Positions 20,301-28,935 are shown, counted from the stretch's first letter. The stretch: 64,000 nt of DNA from Flammeovirgaceae bacterium SG7u.111 (GCA_034044135.1 CP139021.1:1317635-1381634), one strand, 5' to 3'. The notes: generated by a model from the letters alone, not told the origin. Made by a program: numbers and translations.

Positions 20301-20813
20301 ACTGCCGAAATAGTAAAGGGTTTGAGGACATTCAGCCGATCGGATACGAATAATTTTGCCAAGTTCGACATATCTGAGGGGATAGACAATACTTTGTTGT
20401 TATTGAACCAGCTGATCAAAAATAGGATAGAGGTACATAAAGATTACCAGAGTAAGATCGAGATAGAATGTGCCTCAGGTCAGATCAACCAAGTTATAAT
20501 GAACCTTCTGACTAATGCTTTACAGGCTATTGGAGAGGAGGGGGAAATATTCATAACCGCTTACATAGCGAAGAAGTCCTTTTATTTGAAGATAAAAGAT
20601 ACAGGTAGAGGGATTCCCGAAAACCATCTCAAACATGTTTTTGACCCTTTTTTTACGACCAAAACTGTTGGAGAAGGAACAGGGCTGGGACTTTCCATAG
20701 TAATGGGGATTATAGAACAGCACTCTGGTGAAATAAAAGTGGAAAGTACGGTAGGTGAAGGAACTGCCTTTGAAGTAATATTACCAGTTTCCCAGCATGC
20801 ACTTGATGTCTAG
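17307..20813 (+). CDS. Reg_prop sensor histidine kinase (second Reg_prop copy)
   Basis: A paralogue of the 10267-13731 kinase with the same order of parts: signal peptide, about twelve Reg_prop repeats (such as GIIWVATEGGINKFDG), Y_Y_Y domain, one membrane helix, EEL-heptad coiled coil, HisKA with His924 (AGIAHEINNP) and HATPase (NLLTNALQAI, DTGRGIP, FDPFFTTKTVG, GTGLGLS). From 17307 it has 1168 residues. An upstream in-frame ATG at 17268 would add 13; I prefer 17307 for a normal signal-peptide N-terminus. No receiver or DNA-binding domain is attached. Identical stretches such as DDQQRLWVGTW in both copies support recent common descent. A 7TM-DISM kinase follows about 290 bp on. Confidence 0.92.
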   Translation: MKFDYQSCNLKVKNTLLLVFIILTSQPLFSQKSKPAIPFKHFTVAQGLSHNFTKCTFQDSNGIIWVATEGGINKFDGYDFRVFEFDSEDPKSVSHNNILDIDSDSKGDLWFCSWGGGISVMDLKTERFTRILNDSTDKTNLPTNFIYSLYRDSQSRMWACTVAGLALINDSTYQIEKHYKHIPNNPASLKENKIRCVAEGEPGKLWVATIGGGLLSFDIEGEKFEEVGLGKTSSGKEKVYSLLYDDQQRLWVGTWDDGLFLIDKDGVITNFLHDETRDNSLLNNQVWSIGKDANGKIWVGTDSGISIYNEEGNVFFNYPSVPFDPKSLNASAIRDIFLDKENRVWVSTVGGGVNLYDQHFADFKHFYNIPDVNSISYHSVNSIICDTNDNLWIVTDGGGLNYYDRSTDEFLHFSHNSKSGSSIAGNKIKTIFEDSNNNMWLGFWANGIDRYDKKNRKLTHFEHQEGNIKTPNNNNVFDFAEDNKGDIWIATFGGGLNKYDPKSGNFEYIIPEKNKSITLSYSNIRILDYYEGKLYIGQENGFIDILDVETHEVLANIPLKGRQGNNYEPMSMKRDKAGDLWVGTQGGGLWKFDEEILSFSKKFKSEKETYNNYIYSIEIDKNGLFWMGTNNGISTFDPLTGKMTSYGVERGVQGYQFNRQSSHLLNTGELVFGGANGFNIFHPDSIKPYLNYFPVVFSKFELFNKEVTFEKGSPLKTTINTTSSITLNYKQSLFSITYASLNYSSVENVNYAYRLKGFVDESWQYVGNERKATYSNLSPATYEFEVGIVDNDGIGVTNIRNLKIDVLPPWWLTWWFKFISISLLVSVFVGVFLLRVRVLESQKKILEQNVEERTKELWLKNDEIVSQNNELQAQQEELHAQREELSVQNKELNITLDKLKMAQSQLVQSEKMASLGLLTAGIAHEINNPVNFIKSGIAGLHIVIEQFTIISSLYTQVNKDNMLEKLKEINELKESIKFDKIMEKAQLITAHINTGANRTAEIVKGLRTFSRSDTNNFAKFDISEGIDNTLLLLNQLIKNRIEVHKDYQSKIEIECASGQINQVIMNLLTNALQAIGEEGEIFITAYIAKKSFYLKIKDTGRGIPENHLKHVFDPFFTTKTVGEGTGLGLSIVMGIIEQHSGEIKVESTVGEGTAFEVILPVSQHALDV

Positions 20814-20840
20814 TACCTTGTTTCCTTTTTTTGTTATTAG

Positions 20841-20915
20841 ATGAAGGGCACAGGGATTCCTTTCCAAAACCTGAAATACATTTTTGATCCATTTTTCACC
20901 ACCAAAGATGTAGGC
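20841..20915 (+). pseudogene. Scar of a histidine-kinase ATPase domain
   Basis: Twenty-five codons read MKGTGIPFQNLKYIFDPFFT then TKDVG. This is the G1-F box of the same kinase family (compare IPAENLKHIFDPFFTTKDVG in the gene downstream). Everything before is missing, and the following GEGTGLG motif is deleted, the frame running on to KVLSI. It marks a lost or recombined kinase copy between the two intact genes. Confidence 0.75.
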
Positions 20916-21107
20916 AAAGTTTTATCTATTCACTTTTTAGGAAATATATGTTATTTTCAAGAGTAGTTTATGAAGTATAGATTTTATCGGAATCTAAGAA
21001 ATACTTAAAAAACACTTTAAACTTGGGTTTTAAACCTGGAAATTCTCTATCGTCTACGAGTCTTGGTAAAGACTGAAGGATGTATATTTTGCCTAAAAAA
21101 AAATTGC

Positions 21108-23333
21108 ATGACCGTCACCCTTTTTCGTTTGTTTTCCACTCACTTTTGGATTTGTGCTTTTGTAGGTTTGCTTTTTCTTCCTGATAATGCGCTTGCCCTC
21201 GATGAACATACCATTCTAGTTGAAGAAAGCCCATCCATGGAGGTCATCACCGAAAAGGTATACTTTTTAGAAGATACTTCTGGGGAGATGACCCTATCCG
21301 ATATTCTTGCTTTGGAGGAAGATTCAACGTTTCAGTTGATAGGACAAGAGGCTTTTAATACCCCTGCTACAAATGCAACCTTGTGGTTTCGGTTCACAAT
21401 CCAGCATACTGCTAGTTCGGATATATGGCTTGAGCTTGGTGATGCTTTTTCAGCATGGTTCCTAGATTTTTACTCGCCAGACCAAGATGGGAACTACAAT
21501 GGAGTAACGTACTCCCTTGGCTCAATGAGACCAAAAAGCAATAAGAAGTTTCCTTCGAGCAACTACTGTGTGCCTTTGGTGAACAGTGAAAAAGCCCAAA
21601 CCTATTATATGAAGGTGCAAGGAGGATTTCCAATGTTGTTTGTGTTTCATGCCGGCAATACACAAGCACTTGTGAAGCATACTAAAATATATGATAATGC
21701 CTTGTCTGTTTTTTTAGGGGCAATTTTAGCTTTGGCTATCTACAACCTTTTCCTTTGGATTTCTACCCGAGATAAGTTGTATTTGAAATACATAGCCTAC
21801 TTAGGTCTTATGGTGATAGCCGTTCCTTTCGACAATGGAAACCCCTTGTCGTTCAATCATTTTTGGTGGAATTATGCCGTGACTTGGCATGGGGTGTTAT
21901 ACCTGTTGATTACCTTATTTGCAGTGGAATATTTGGAACTCAAAAAGACTACTCCACGCCTTTTTTTATGGGTTTGGTTTTTAACACTCATATTAGTAGT
22001 TCTTCTGCCTTTTGTAGAGATTTTTTCTTTGATGGATAAAATCTTGTTGAACTATATATTTCAGTCAGTAGTATTGGTCTTTTTTCTTAGCTGGTTGGTT
22101 GTAGGAGTTTATTCTTGGGCAAAAGGACAGACGAATGCTCGGTTTTATGTGCTGGCATGGGTAGCGCTTATTGCTAGTGTGTTTATTTTTGTATTGGCAA
22201 TTAATGGCTTTCTGCCTCTTAATGTGTTTACCAAAAATGTAGGTTATATTGGAATTAGTGCCGAAGCATTACTTTTTTCGCTTGCCCTAGGCGATAGATT
22301 CAATTCGCTCAAGAAGGTCAACGAGCAAGTTCAAGCAGAGAATCTAAAGTTGGTTAGTGAACAAAATACAACCCTTGAGCGGAAAGTAATTGAAAGAACC
22401 CGAGAGATTCAAATTGCCAACGATGAGCTGCAAGCAAACCAAGAAGAGTTGCAGGCGCAGCAAGAGGAATTGCAGGCACAGCAGGAAGAGTTGTCGTCTC
22501 AGAATGAAGAGCTGCTTTCTACCTTAGAACAACTTAAGATAGCGCAATCACAACTAGTCCAGTCCGAGAAAATGGCTTCTTTGGGTTTGCTGACCGCAGG
22601 TCTAGCACATGAGATAAATAACCCGATCAACTTTATAAAATCGGGAATAACAGGGCTCCAAGGATTGATAGAGCAGTTTTCCTATTTTTCAGAACTATAT
22701 AAGGACATTAAACCTGAAAATGTAAAGGAGAGTTTGGATAAGATTGCGTCCTTAAAAGAGGAACTGAAGTTTGATGAGATGATGGGCAAAGCGATGCGCA
22801 TCACGAGGCATATAGATACGGGGGCAAACCGTACGGCGGAGATAGTGAAGGGCTTACGCTCGTATAGCCGATCCAATAGTATTGAATATGCTCCGTACAA
22901 TGTGATAGATGGAATAAATGATAACCTTCTTTTGCTCAACCATCTACTTGGTGCGCATATAGAAATTTTCAGGAATTTTGATGAAGTTCCTGAAATAGAA
23001 TGCTCGGCTGGTCAGATTAACCAAGTGTTGATGAACCTGATGGTGAATGCCATTCAGTCTATAAAGGAGGAGGGGAGTTTGTTTATTTCAACCAACAAAC
23101 AAGGAGCAAACGTAGTGATAAAAATAAAGGATACAGGTGTGGGGATACCTGCCGAAAACCTCAAGCATATATTCGATCCATTTTTTACCACCAAAGATGT
23201 AGGTGAGGGGACGGGGCTTGGGTTGTCAATAGTGAAGGGTATAGTAGAAGAACATGGAGGTTCTATAGAGGTAGAGAGTGTAGTAGGGGAAGGAACAACT
23301 TTTGAAGTTTCTTTGCCCATAAGTAGAATGTAA
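21108..23333 (+). CDS. 7TM-DISM sensor histidine kinase (second copy)
   Basis: A 741-residue paralogue of the 14037-16253 kinase. It has a signal peptide, a periplasmic DISM type 2 domain (ATNATLWFRFTIQH), seven membrane helices, and a coiled coil with two back-to-back QAQQEEL heptads among five EEL units. HisKA carries His501 (AGLAHEINNP); the HATPase shows NLMVNAIQSI, DTGVGIP, FDPFFTTKDVG and GTGLGLS. The ATG at 21108 gives a normal signal peptide; upstream in-frame codons look non-coding. With the second Reg_prop kinase it repeats the arrangement of the first pair. A hairpin terminator follows. Confidence 0.92.
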   Translation: MTVTLFRLFSTHFWICAFVGLLFLPDNALALDEHTILVEESPSMEVITEKVYFLEDTSGEMTLSDILALEEDSTFQLIGQEAFNTPATNATLWFRFTIQHTASSDIWLELGDAFSAWFLDFYSPDQDGNYNGVTYSLGSMRPKSNKKFPSSNYCVPLVNSEKAQTYYMKVQGGFPMLFVFHAGNTQALVKHTKIYDNALSVFLGAILALAIYNLFLWISTRDKLYLKYIAYLGLMVIAVPFDNGNPLSFNHFWWNYAVTWHGVLYLLITLFAVEYLELKKTTPRLFLWVWFLTLILVVLLPFVEIFSLMDKILLNYIFQSVVLVFFLSWLVVGVYSWAKGQTNARFYVLAWVALIASVFIFVLAINGFLPLNVFTKNVGYIGISAEALLFSLALGDRFNSLKKVNEQVQAENLKLVSEQNTTLERKVIERTREIQIANDELQANQEELQAQQEELQAQQEELSSQNEELLSTLEQLKIAQSQLVQSEKMASLGLLTAGLAHEINNPINFIKSGITGLQGLIEQFSYFSELYKDIKPENVKESLDKIASLKEELKFDEMMGKAMRITRHIDTGANRTAEIVKGLRSYSRSNSIEYAPYNVIDGINDNLLLLNHLLGAHIEIFRNFDEVPEIECSAGQINQVLMNLMVNAIQSIKEEGSLFISTNKQGANVVIKIKDTGVGIPAENLKHIFDPFFTTKDVGEGTGLGLSIVKGIVEEHGGSIEVESVVGEGTTFEVSLPISRM

Positions 23334-23342
23334 TAAAAGAAA

Positions 23343-23372
23343 AAAGCCAAGCTATTAGTATTAGCCTGGCTT
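23343..23372. terminator. Terminator between the kinase block and hisD
   Basis: Stem AAGCCAAGCTA pairing with TAGCCTGGCTT (one mismatch) around a short loop, followed by T residues. It lies between converging genes and probably serves both. Confidence 0.65.
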
Positions 23373-23399
23373 TCTGATCCTCTGTCTAAGAGGAAAAAT

Positions 23400-24692
23400 T
23401 TACTCTTCTTTCTTAATTGCTTTCAACCTAACCGTAACGGCATTTTTGTGTCCCATTAGTTCTTCGGCGGCAGCCATAGTTTCTACGGTATCGCCTAGCT
23501 GTTTCATCCCTGTTTTGGAGATGTGTTGGAAGGTGATTTTCTTCACGTAGCTATCGAGCGATACTCCGCTGAAAGCCTTAGCATAACCATTGGTCGGTAG
23601 GGTATGGTTCGTTCCTGAAGCATAGTCCCCAACCGATTCAGGAGTATAATGTCCCAAAAATACCGACCCTGCATTGGTGATCCGCTCGCCAACTTCCTCA
23701 GCAAAATCGAGGGAAATGATGAGGTGCTCTGGAGCATAGGCATTGATGATTTCAACGGTTTCATCAAGCGACTTTGCCACAATAATCTTGCTGTTTTCCA
23801 AAGCTTTAGAAGCAAACTCTTTCCGAGGCAAATAGTTCAGTTGACTTCTTACCGCTTTTAGGACAGGTTCTACAATAGCCTCGCTGTCTGTTACCAAAAG
23901 CACTTGGCTATCAATACCGTGTTCTGCTTGGGAAAGCAAATCGGCTGCAATGAACTCGGGGTTAGCCTGCTTATCGGCAATAATGGCTACTTCCGAAGGA
24001 CCAGCGGGCATGTCTATAGCAATCCCATGTTTAGTGACTAGCTGCTTGGCTGCGGTTACATATTGGTTGCCAGGGCCAAATATTTTATACACCGAAGGAA
24101 TGCTTTCCGTGCCGTATGCCATGGCTGCAACAGCTTGTGCACCGCCTACTTTAAATACTTTGGTGATTCCTACCAAATGTGCCGAATACAAAATAGCAGA
24201 GTGGATTTTACCATTCTTACCGGGAGGGGTGCAGAGCACTATTTCTTTGCAACCGGCAATTTTTGCAGGGATGCCGAGCATAAGTACAGATGAAAACAGT
24301 GGCGCAGTTCCGCCAGGGATGTACAGCCCAACTTTGTCAATCCCCACACTTTTTCTCCAGCAAAGAACTCCAGGCATGGTCTCTACCTTTTTTACCAATT
24401 CCTTTTGTATCAAGTGGAATTTTTCAATGTTGTTTTTTGCCCTTTTTATGGCGGCTATTAGTTCGTTGTCGAGTTGCATTTCTGCACGCTCCATTTCGCT
24501 TTTACTTACCTCAAACTCTTCAATAGTTACTTTATCGAACAATTCGGAATATTTGCGGAGGGCAGCGTCACCATTTTCTTTCACATCGGAGAGTACAGGA
24601 GCGACCTTTTGTTCTATCTCTGCCAAATCCATCACGGGACGCTTGAGCAGTTCCGCCCAGTCTTTTTTATCAGGGTGTATTATCGTTTGCAT
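23400..24692 (-). CDS. hisD: Histidinol dehydrogenase
   Basis: Catalyses the last two steps of histidine synthesis, oxidising L-histidinol to L-histidine with NAD in the cytoplasm. The 430-residue length is standard. Zinc and catalytic residues of the family are visible: Gln and His of [12 protein letters not shown], the Glu-His pair of APEHLI, Asp in [13 protein letters not shown] and the late His of ELMGHKNAV. The segment [15 protein letters not shown] is diagnostic. It lies downstream of hisG on the same strand, but a deacetylase gene and a small Cys-rich gene intervene, and hisG has its own terminator. No hisC follows; transcription meets the terminator shared with the kinases. Confidence 0.97.
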   Translation of the reverse strand: MQTIIHPDKKDWAELLKRPVMDLAEIEQKVAPVLSDVKENGDAALRKYSELFDKVTIEEFEVSKSEMERAEMQLDNELIAAIKRAKNNIEKFHLIQKELVKKVETMPGVLCWRKSVGIDKVGLYIPGGTAPLFSSVLMLGIPAKIAGCKEIVLCTPPGKNGKIHSAILYSAHLVGITKVFKVGGAQAVAAMAYGTESIPSVYKIFGPGNQYVTAAKQLVTKHGIAIDMPAGPSEVAIIADKQANPEFIAADLLSQAEHGIDSQVLLVTDSEAIVEPVLKAVRSQLNYLPRKEFASKALENSKIIVAKSLDETVEIINAYAPEHLIISLDFAEEVGERITNAGSVFLGHYTPESVGDYASGTNHTLPTNGYAKAFSGVSLDSYVKKITFQHISKTGMKQLGDTVETMAAAEELMGHKNAVTVRLKAIKKEE

Positions 24693-24785
24693 ATAAGTAA
24701 ACTATCTTCAGATGAAACATCAAATATAAACCAGCTATACTTTATTAGAAACTTCGGCTGGCAATTATTGGTAACAAGAGTTTTT

Positions 24786-24992
24786 TTAACAACAGCTCTT
24801 GTTTTGTTGAATGGGCGGGCATTTGACCGATCCATAGCTGCAATACACGCAGCAGTCGCCTTCTTGAGGTTTGAGAACTGTTTTGCAGTTTTCACATTCG
24901 TAAAAAAACTGGCAGGCGTTCATAGGCATTTCCTCTTCTTTTTGGTAGCCACATTTTGGACAAGTGATGACTGATTTGGTTAGAATTTTCAT
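24786..24992 (-). CDS. GDCCVxC domain-containing small Cys-rich protein
   Basis: A 68-residue protein with ten cysteines. A zinc-ribbon-like first half (ITCPKCGYQ, CENCKTVL) is followed by the family signature EGDCCVYCSYGSVKCPPIQ. Related short proteins are known from many bacteria, some with selenocysteine in place of a Cys; their function is not established, and metal binding or redox is plausible. It ends in SCC. The ATG at 24992 is chosen; a TTG 24 bases upstream would add eight residues. It lies between hisD and the deacetylase, same strand, about 93 bp before hisD. Confidence 0.85.
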   Translation of the reverse strand: MKILTKSVITCPKCGYQKEEEMPMNACQFFYECENCKTVLKPQEGDCCVYCSYGSVKCPPIQQNKSCC

Positions 24993-25046
24993 GCTTACTC
25001 TTTTTACTGAGGTCAATACCTAATCCGTATTAAATATAATGCTAAC

Positions 25047-25976
25047 TTATTTACTGAGTTCTTGGATAAAACCAGGCGTAATAGGATCTCCTTTGAAAAA
25101 GTTGCCTTTTTTTCCTTGGCTCAGTGCCCACCTATCAATCCAAGAGATACCCCAATCGCCAAACCTCGTAACTTCACTGAGGTAGGCAGGATCGGTAAGC
25201 ACTTCTGTTTGCGATACAAAAGTATAGCCGTTTTTCTGATAGATTGCGGCTAGTTTACCCAAATAATCTGCATTGAGCAAGCTGGCGTGCACCAGTAAAA
25301 TGTGCTGTATATTTCGCCCAAGCAAATCGTTGGAAAGCTTTTCGTAAAAGAACAGCTTTTCTTCCATGTACTTCAAATAAGCTTCGCCAATTTGTTTCAT
25401 CTGCACCGAATCTCCACGCAGGTGAGCGAGCCCATAGGCTTTGGCAAACAAATAATCTTCGTTGTCGATAGTGACTGGGGCTTCTGTGTAGCCGTGTTCT
25501 GCCAGAAAGTGTTTTAGCGAGTCGGATTGCCCCTTTCGTTCCCCACTTCTGAGGTAAGGATGTCTGAAGTACTTGTATTCCAAATCGTATTTTGCAGCCA
25601 GTTCTTTGGTGATTTTTTCCCCTTTCAGCAGGTCTTTCGTAAAGGTTTCGAAGGGTACTTGGTGGTAGTTGAGGTGGGAAAAAGTGTGGTTTCCCAATTC
25701 GTACCCATTTTCTAGCCACAGTTCTAAGAGTTTTACCTGACTTGGGTCGAGCAAGTTGCCGTGATACAGCTTTTTCTCGTTTACATACCCAATTGCTGGG
25801 ATTTTATATTGGTCAAAAATAGCAACGAGCTTTTGGGTGATTTCCACGTTTAGCTCCTTGTCTAAGCTACGGTAGGTAACAGTAGGAAGATCGTCTACCG
25901 TGATGCAAACCTTTTTTTCTTGAGAAAATGCATTAAGGCTAATAAGGGTAACAAAAGCTATGATTATAGTTTTCAT
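25047..25976 (-). CDS. Secreted polysaccharide deacetylase family protein (NodB-like)
   Basis: A 309-residue exported carbohydrate esterase family 4 enzyme that would remove acetyl groups from a cell-wall or other amino sugar. A signal peptide (MKTIIIAFVTLISLNAFSQ) is followed by the NodB fold. The Asp-Asp motif is CITVDDLPT, the metal-binding HxxxH is HTFSH, and RHPYLRSG carries the substrate Arg. The last His of the fold may be in ILLVHASLLN. The start at 25976 gives the signal peptide; upstream codons begin with TTG and look spurious. A fragment nearly identical to its central part lies at 6040-6208. It sits between hisG and the GDCCVxC gene. Confidence 0.9.
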   Translation of the reverse strand: MKTIIIAFVTLISLNAFSQEKKVCITVDDLPTVTYRSLDKELNVEITQKLVAIFDQYKIPAIGYVNEKKLYHGNLLDPSQVKLLELWLENGYELGNHTFSHLNYHQVPFETFTKDLLKGEKITKELAAKYDLEYKYFRHPYLRSGERKGQSDSLKHFLAEHGYTEAPVTIDNEDYLFAKAYGLAHLRGDSVQMKQIGEAYLKYMEEKLFFYEKLSNDLLGRNIQHILLVHASLLNADYLGKLAAIYQKNGYTFVSQTEVLTDPAYLSEVTRFGDWGISWIDRWALSQGKKGNFFKGDPITPGFIQELSK

Positions 25977-26017
25977 CTTCTTGGTTAGGTTACTAGGATT
26001 GAAGCTTGAAGATAGTA

Positions 26018-26045
26018 AAAAAGGCAACCATTCGGCTGCCTTTTT
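26018..26045 (-). terminator. hisG terminator
   Basis: A 9-bp stem (26018-26026 with 26037-26045) ending in a T run on the minus strand, 29 bases past the hisG stop. It separates hisG transcription from the deacetylase and hisD. Confidence 0.7.
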
Positions 26046-26073
26046 GGAAGTATGATGATGAGTTCTTTACTCG

Positions 26074-26934
26074 TTACAAAATCATTTTTTCGATAGGAAC
26101 AACCAAAATGCCTTCTGCTCCAGCTGCTTTTAGTTCTTCTATTTTGTCCCAAAAGTCATTTTCGTCAATTACCGAGTGCATAGAAACCCAGCCTTCGGTA
26201 GCTAAAGGCACTAGCGTAGGGCTGCGCATCCCTGGTAAAATGGAGATGATTTTATCTACCGCTTCGCGAGGAGTGTTGAGCAAGATGTATTTAAAGTTCT
26301 TAGCTTTTTGTACCGATTTTATTCTGAAGAGTAACTTTTGGAAAAGATCCTCTTTTTCAGGGCTAAGGGTAGGAGGGGCAATCATCACCGCCTCAGATCT
26401 GAAAATGACTTCCGCCTCTTTTAAGCCATTGGTAAACAAAGTACTTCCGCTGCTTACCAAATCACAAATTGCTTCAGCCAATCCGATACTTGGTGCAATC
26501 TCCACCGAACCGCTGATTTCATGGATATCGGTTTTGATGTTGTTCTCGCTGAGGTAGTCCTCCAAAATATTTGGATAGGAAGTAGCGATGCTTTTTCCTT
26601 CAAGGTCTTGTACGCCATTATACGTTTCAGACTTAGGTATGGCAATAGACAAGCGGCATTTTGAGAAACCAAGGCGATGTCGGATACTTACGTCTTTTTG
26701 CTTTTCGGCTACTTCGTTTTCCCCTACTATTCCTATATCGGCTATGCCGTCGGCTACGTAGCCTGGGATGTCATCGTCTCTCAAAAACAAAAACTCGATG
26801 GGGAAATTGCTGGCGGTAGCCTTGAGTTTTCCTATTCCGTTCGACACACTTACGCCGCACTCTTTGATAAGCTTCATTGAGCCTTCACTGAGGCGACCCG
26901 ATTTCTGCACTGCAAGTCTTAACATTGGTTCCAT
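26074..26934 (-). CDS. hisG: ATP phosphoribosyltransferase, long form
   Basis: First step of histidine synthesis: joins ATP and PRPP to phosphoribosyl-ATP. The 286-residue length and C-terminal regulatory domain (about 210-286, ending GAEGILVVPIEKMIL) identify the long, self-contained form that is inhibited by histidine and needs no HisZ. The catalytic part starts LRLAVQKSGRLSEGS. The PRPP-binding region corresponds to EISGSVEIAPSIGLAEAICD, and SSGSTLFTNGL follows. I start at ATG 26934; ATG 26925 (MLRLAV) is equally possible. hisD is the only other his gene in the window, 1.4 kb downstream. Confidence 0.95.
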   Translation of the reverse strand: MEPMLRLAVQKSGRLSEGSMKLIKECGVSVSNGIGKLKATASNFPIEFLFLRDDDIPGYVADGIADIGIVGENEVAEKQKDVSIRHRLGFSKCRLSIAIPKSETYNGVQDLEGKSIATSYPNILEDYLSENNIKTDIHEISGSVEIAPSIGLAEAICDLVSSGSTLFTNGLKEAEVIFRSEAVMIAPPTLSPEKEDLFQKLLFRIKSVQKAKNFKYILLNTPREAVDKIISILPGMRSPTLVPLATEGWVSMHSVIDENDFWDKIEELKAAGAEGILVVPIEKMIL

Positions 26935-27311
26935 TACTTTGTAAAATTTACATGATGACAAATGTTACGCAATAGCCATTTTTTATAGACAAAACAATTC
27001 ACTAAATGCATGGGAAACAGAGCTGTTTTATCAATAAGTGCCTGCATGCGTAACACGAGGTGATAAGGTGATTGGGACTTTTCCCAATCAGTCTTTCTTC
27101 CAAAAAACGGTCGTAAAAATCGGAAGTAGGATTGGTTATTCACAATTTTTCTTGTAAAAAGAAGTCTACCCCCTCATTACACCTGTGTTAACCTCTGAGT
27201 TTTACAATAAAAACCCCATAAAACATGACGCTTTTAACATGTAATATGTACCTTTAGATATAATTGGTTTAAAATATAACAATGTGTATATTTGAAATTT
27301 AGGCAAATAAC
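26935..27311 (+). other. Divergent intergenic region between hisG and eboA
   Basis: About 375 AT-rich bases. It should hold promoters for both directions; the eboA-side one is recognisable (separate entry). No gene or RNA was seen. Confidence 0.5.
27264..27294 (+). promoter_or_regulatory. Bacteroidota-type promoter of the ebo cluster
   Basis: A TTG (-33 box, 27264-27266) and TAtaTTTG (-7 box, 27287-27294) are separated by 20 bases, matching the primary sigma consensus of this phylum. Transcription would start about 10-15 bases before the eboA ATG at 27312. Confidence 0.6.
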
Positions 27312-28277
27312 ATGATCTATCAAGCACCTTTGGATGAGATGAGGATCTACCTTAGATCAATAATTGAAGCAAATACGAATGAAAAAGGCAAGAACTGGCT
27401 AGCTGGTCAAGAAGAAAAGCTTGAGTTGGACAGTAGTGAGCGGGCATTATACATGGCTTTTGGTGCAGCTCCCCGCTTTGTGGGAAAGGAAAAATTAGTG
27501 CTCACACAAGAGCAGTTGAAAAAAGCGGCTACTTTGAGAAAAGGCTTTGACCCAAATGGATGGACGGTAGATCAAGCTGCGAGGACTTGGATAGTCCTTT
27601 CCCTTTCTTATGAAGAAAAATCGACTTATTTGGCTACGCTCGATAAGCTTTTTGAAACTGGAGATGTGCGAGAACAGGCGGCTCTTTATGCTGCGTTGCC
27701 CCTTTTGCCACAGCCCGAGTGGCATGTGAAAAGAGCTGCTGAGGGTGTCCGTACCAATATGACCGTAGTATTGGATGCTGTGGCTTTGAACAACCCTTTC
27801 CCAGCAGATTATTTTGATGACTTGGCTTGGAACCAACTTGTGCTAAAATCCATTTTTACCGAGCGACCTGTTTACAAAATCTATCATGCAGACGAAAGGG
27901 GGAATATTGAACTTTCAAAGATATTGTTAAACTATGCCCACGAACGCTGGGCAGCTAGCAGAGCGGTGACGCCTGAGCTATGGCGGTTTTGCGGGAAATA
28001 TATGAGTAAAGAAATACTTGCAGACTTAGAGAAAGTACTGGAGAATGGTTCTGAAATAGAGAAAAAAGCAGTGATTTTGACTAGTAAAGATAGCCACCGA
28101 CCAGAAGCTGCTCTTCTTGCGCTAAAAGAAAAGAAATTAGCCAAAGAACTTGAAGAAAGTGGCTATACTTGGGATGACTTGGGCAGGGAGCTGGAAGCAT
28201 CGAAGGCAGGCTTGGGAGACGGTGCATACCAACAAGCGGGCAGCGGGTTTGCCCAAACAACTTTGCCAAAGAAATAA
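27312..28277 (+). CDS. eboA: EboA domain-containing protein
   Basis: A 321-residue soluble protein made largely of helices, without signal peptide or membrane helix. I recognise it as EboA from its N-terminal region (DSSERALYMAFGAAPRFVGK), the central YAALPLLPQPEWHVKRAAEG and the NPFPADYFDDLAWNQLVLKS segment. Its neighbours EboB and EboC support this. Ebo clusters occur in Bacteroidota, cyanobacteria and eustigmatophyte plastids and have been linked to moving a secondary-metabolite precursor to the periplasm; the role of EboA itself is not known. The gene leads the cluster behind a good promoter, and a methyltransferase gene starts 32 bp after its stop. Confidence 0.78.
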   Translation: MIYQAPLDEMRIYLRSIIEANTNEKGKNWLAGQEEKLELDSSERALYMAFGAAPRFVGKEKLVLTQEQLKKAATLRKGFDPNGWTVDQAARTWIVLSLSYEEKSTYLATLDKLFETGDVREQAALYAALPLLPQPEWHVKRAAEGVRTNMTVVLDAVALNNPFPADYFDDLAWNQLVLKSIFTERPVYKIYHADERGNIELSKILLNYAHERWAASRAVTPELWRFCGKYMSKEILADLEKVLENGSEIEKKAVILTSKDSHRPEAALLALKEKKLAKELEESGYTWDDLGRELEASKAGLGDGAYQQAGSGFAQTTLPKK

Positions 28278-28309
28278 TATTGGAAGATAGAACAGATAAA
28301 AATAAAAAA

Positions 28310-28891
28310 ATGGACGACTCGAATATTCTAGATATTCCAGCAAAATATAAGGAGATAGAAGCAAAGTGTAAGGAAATTGGATTTACGATGCCCTCGGATA
28401 TGTATGTTGGGACGCTGCTCAAAACGCTGGTTTCGTCTAAACCCAATGGGAATTTTTTGGAACTTGGGACAGGGATTGGGCTTTCGCTGGCATGGATGGA
28501 AGAGGGGATGGATGATTTTTCGAAACTAATCACGGTCGATAATGATCCTGAGTTGAGTGGGATTGCCAAGAGTTTTTTTGGGGAAGATGAGCAAATAGAA
28601 ATTGTTTGTGCTGATGGGACAGAATGGTTAATGACCTACGATGGAGAGCTGTTTGATCTTGTGTTTGCCGATGCTTGGCCAGGTAAATATAGTGAGCTAA
28701 ACGAGGTGCTAGACGTAGTGAATTTGGGCGGGTTTTATGTAATAGACGATATGCTTCCTCAGCCAAACTGGCCCGAAGGGCATGCCGAAAAAGCTGAAAA
28801 GCTAATGGCTGAGTTGGAAGCCAGAAATGATTTGGTTTTAACTAAAATGAATTGGTCAACAGGAGTGGTGGTTTGTGTCAAAATCAGTTGA
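28310..28891 (+). CDS. Class I SAM-dependent O-methyltransferase-like protein, inserted in the ebo cluster
   Basis: A 193-residue Rossmann-fold methyltransferase. The SAM site is visible as motif I FLELGTGIGLS, the acidic end of strand 2 in ITVDNDPELS, and CADGTEW. FDLVFADAWPGKY followed by GGFYVIDDMLPQP resembles the core of small-molecule O-methyltransferases of the catechol type. The ATG at 28310 is used; a TTG at 28280 would add ten residues. Tight spacing (32 bp after eboA, 44 bp before eboB) says it is co-transcribed with them, although a methyltransferase is not a usual core ebo member. Substrate unknown. Confidence 0.82.
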   Translation: MDDSNILDIPAKYKEIEAKCKEIGFTMPSDMYVGTLLKTLVSSKPNGNFLELGTGIGLSLAWMEEGMDDFSKLITVDNDPELSGIAKSFFGEDEQIEIVCADGTEWLMTYDGELFDLVFADAWPGKYSELNEVLDVVNLGGFYVIDDMLPQPNWPEGHAEKAEKLMAELEARNDLVLTKMNWSTGVVVCVKIS

Positions 28892-28935
28892 TTGATGTTC
28901 TATAGCCACTTTTTTGAAATTTATAAGCAAAATAG

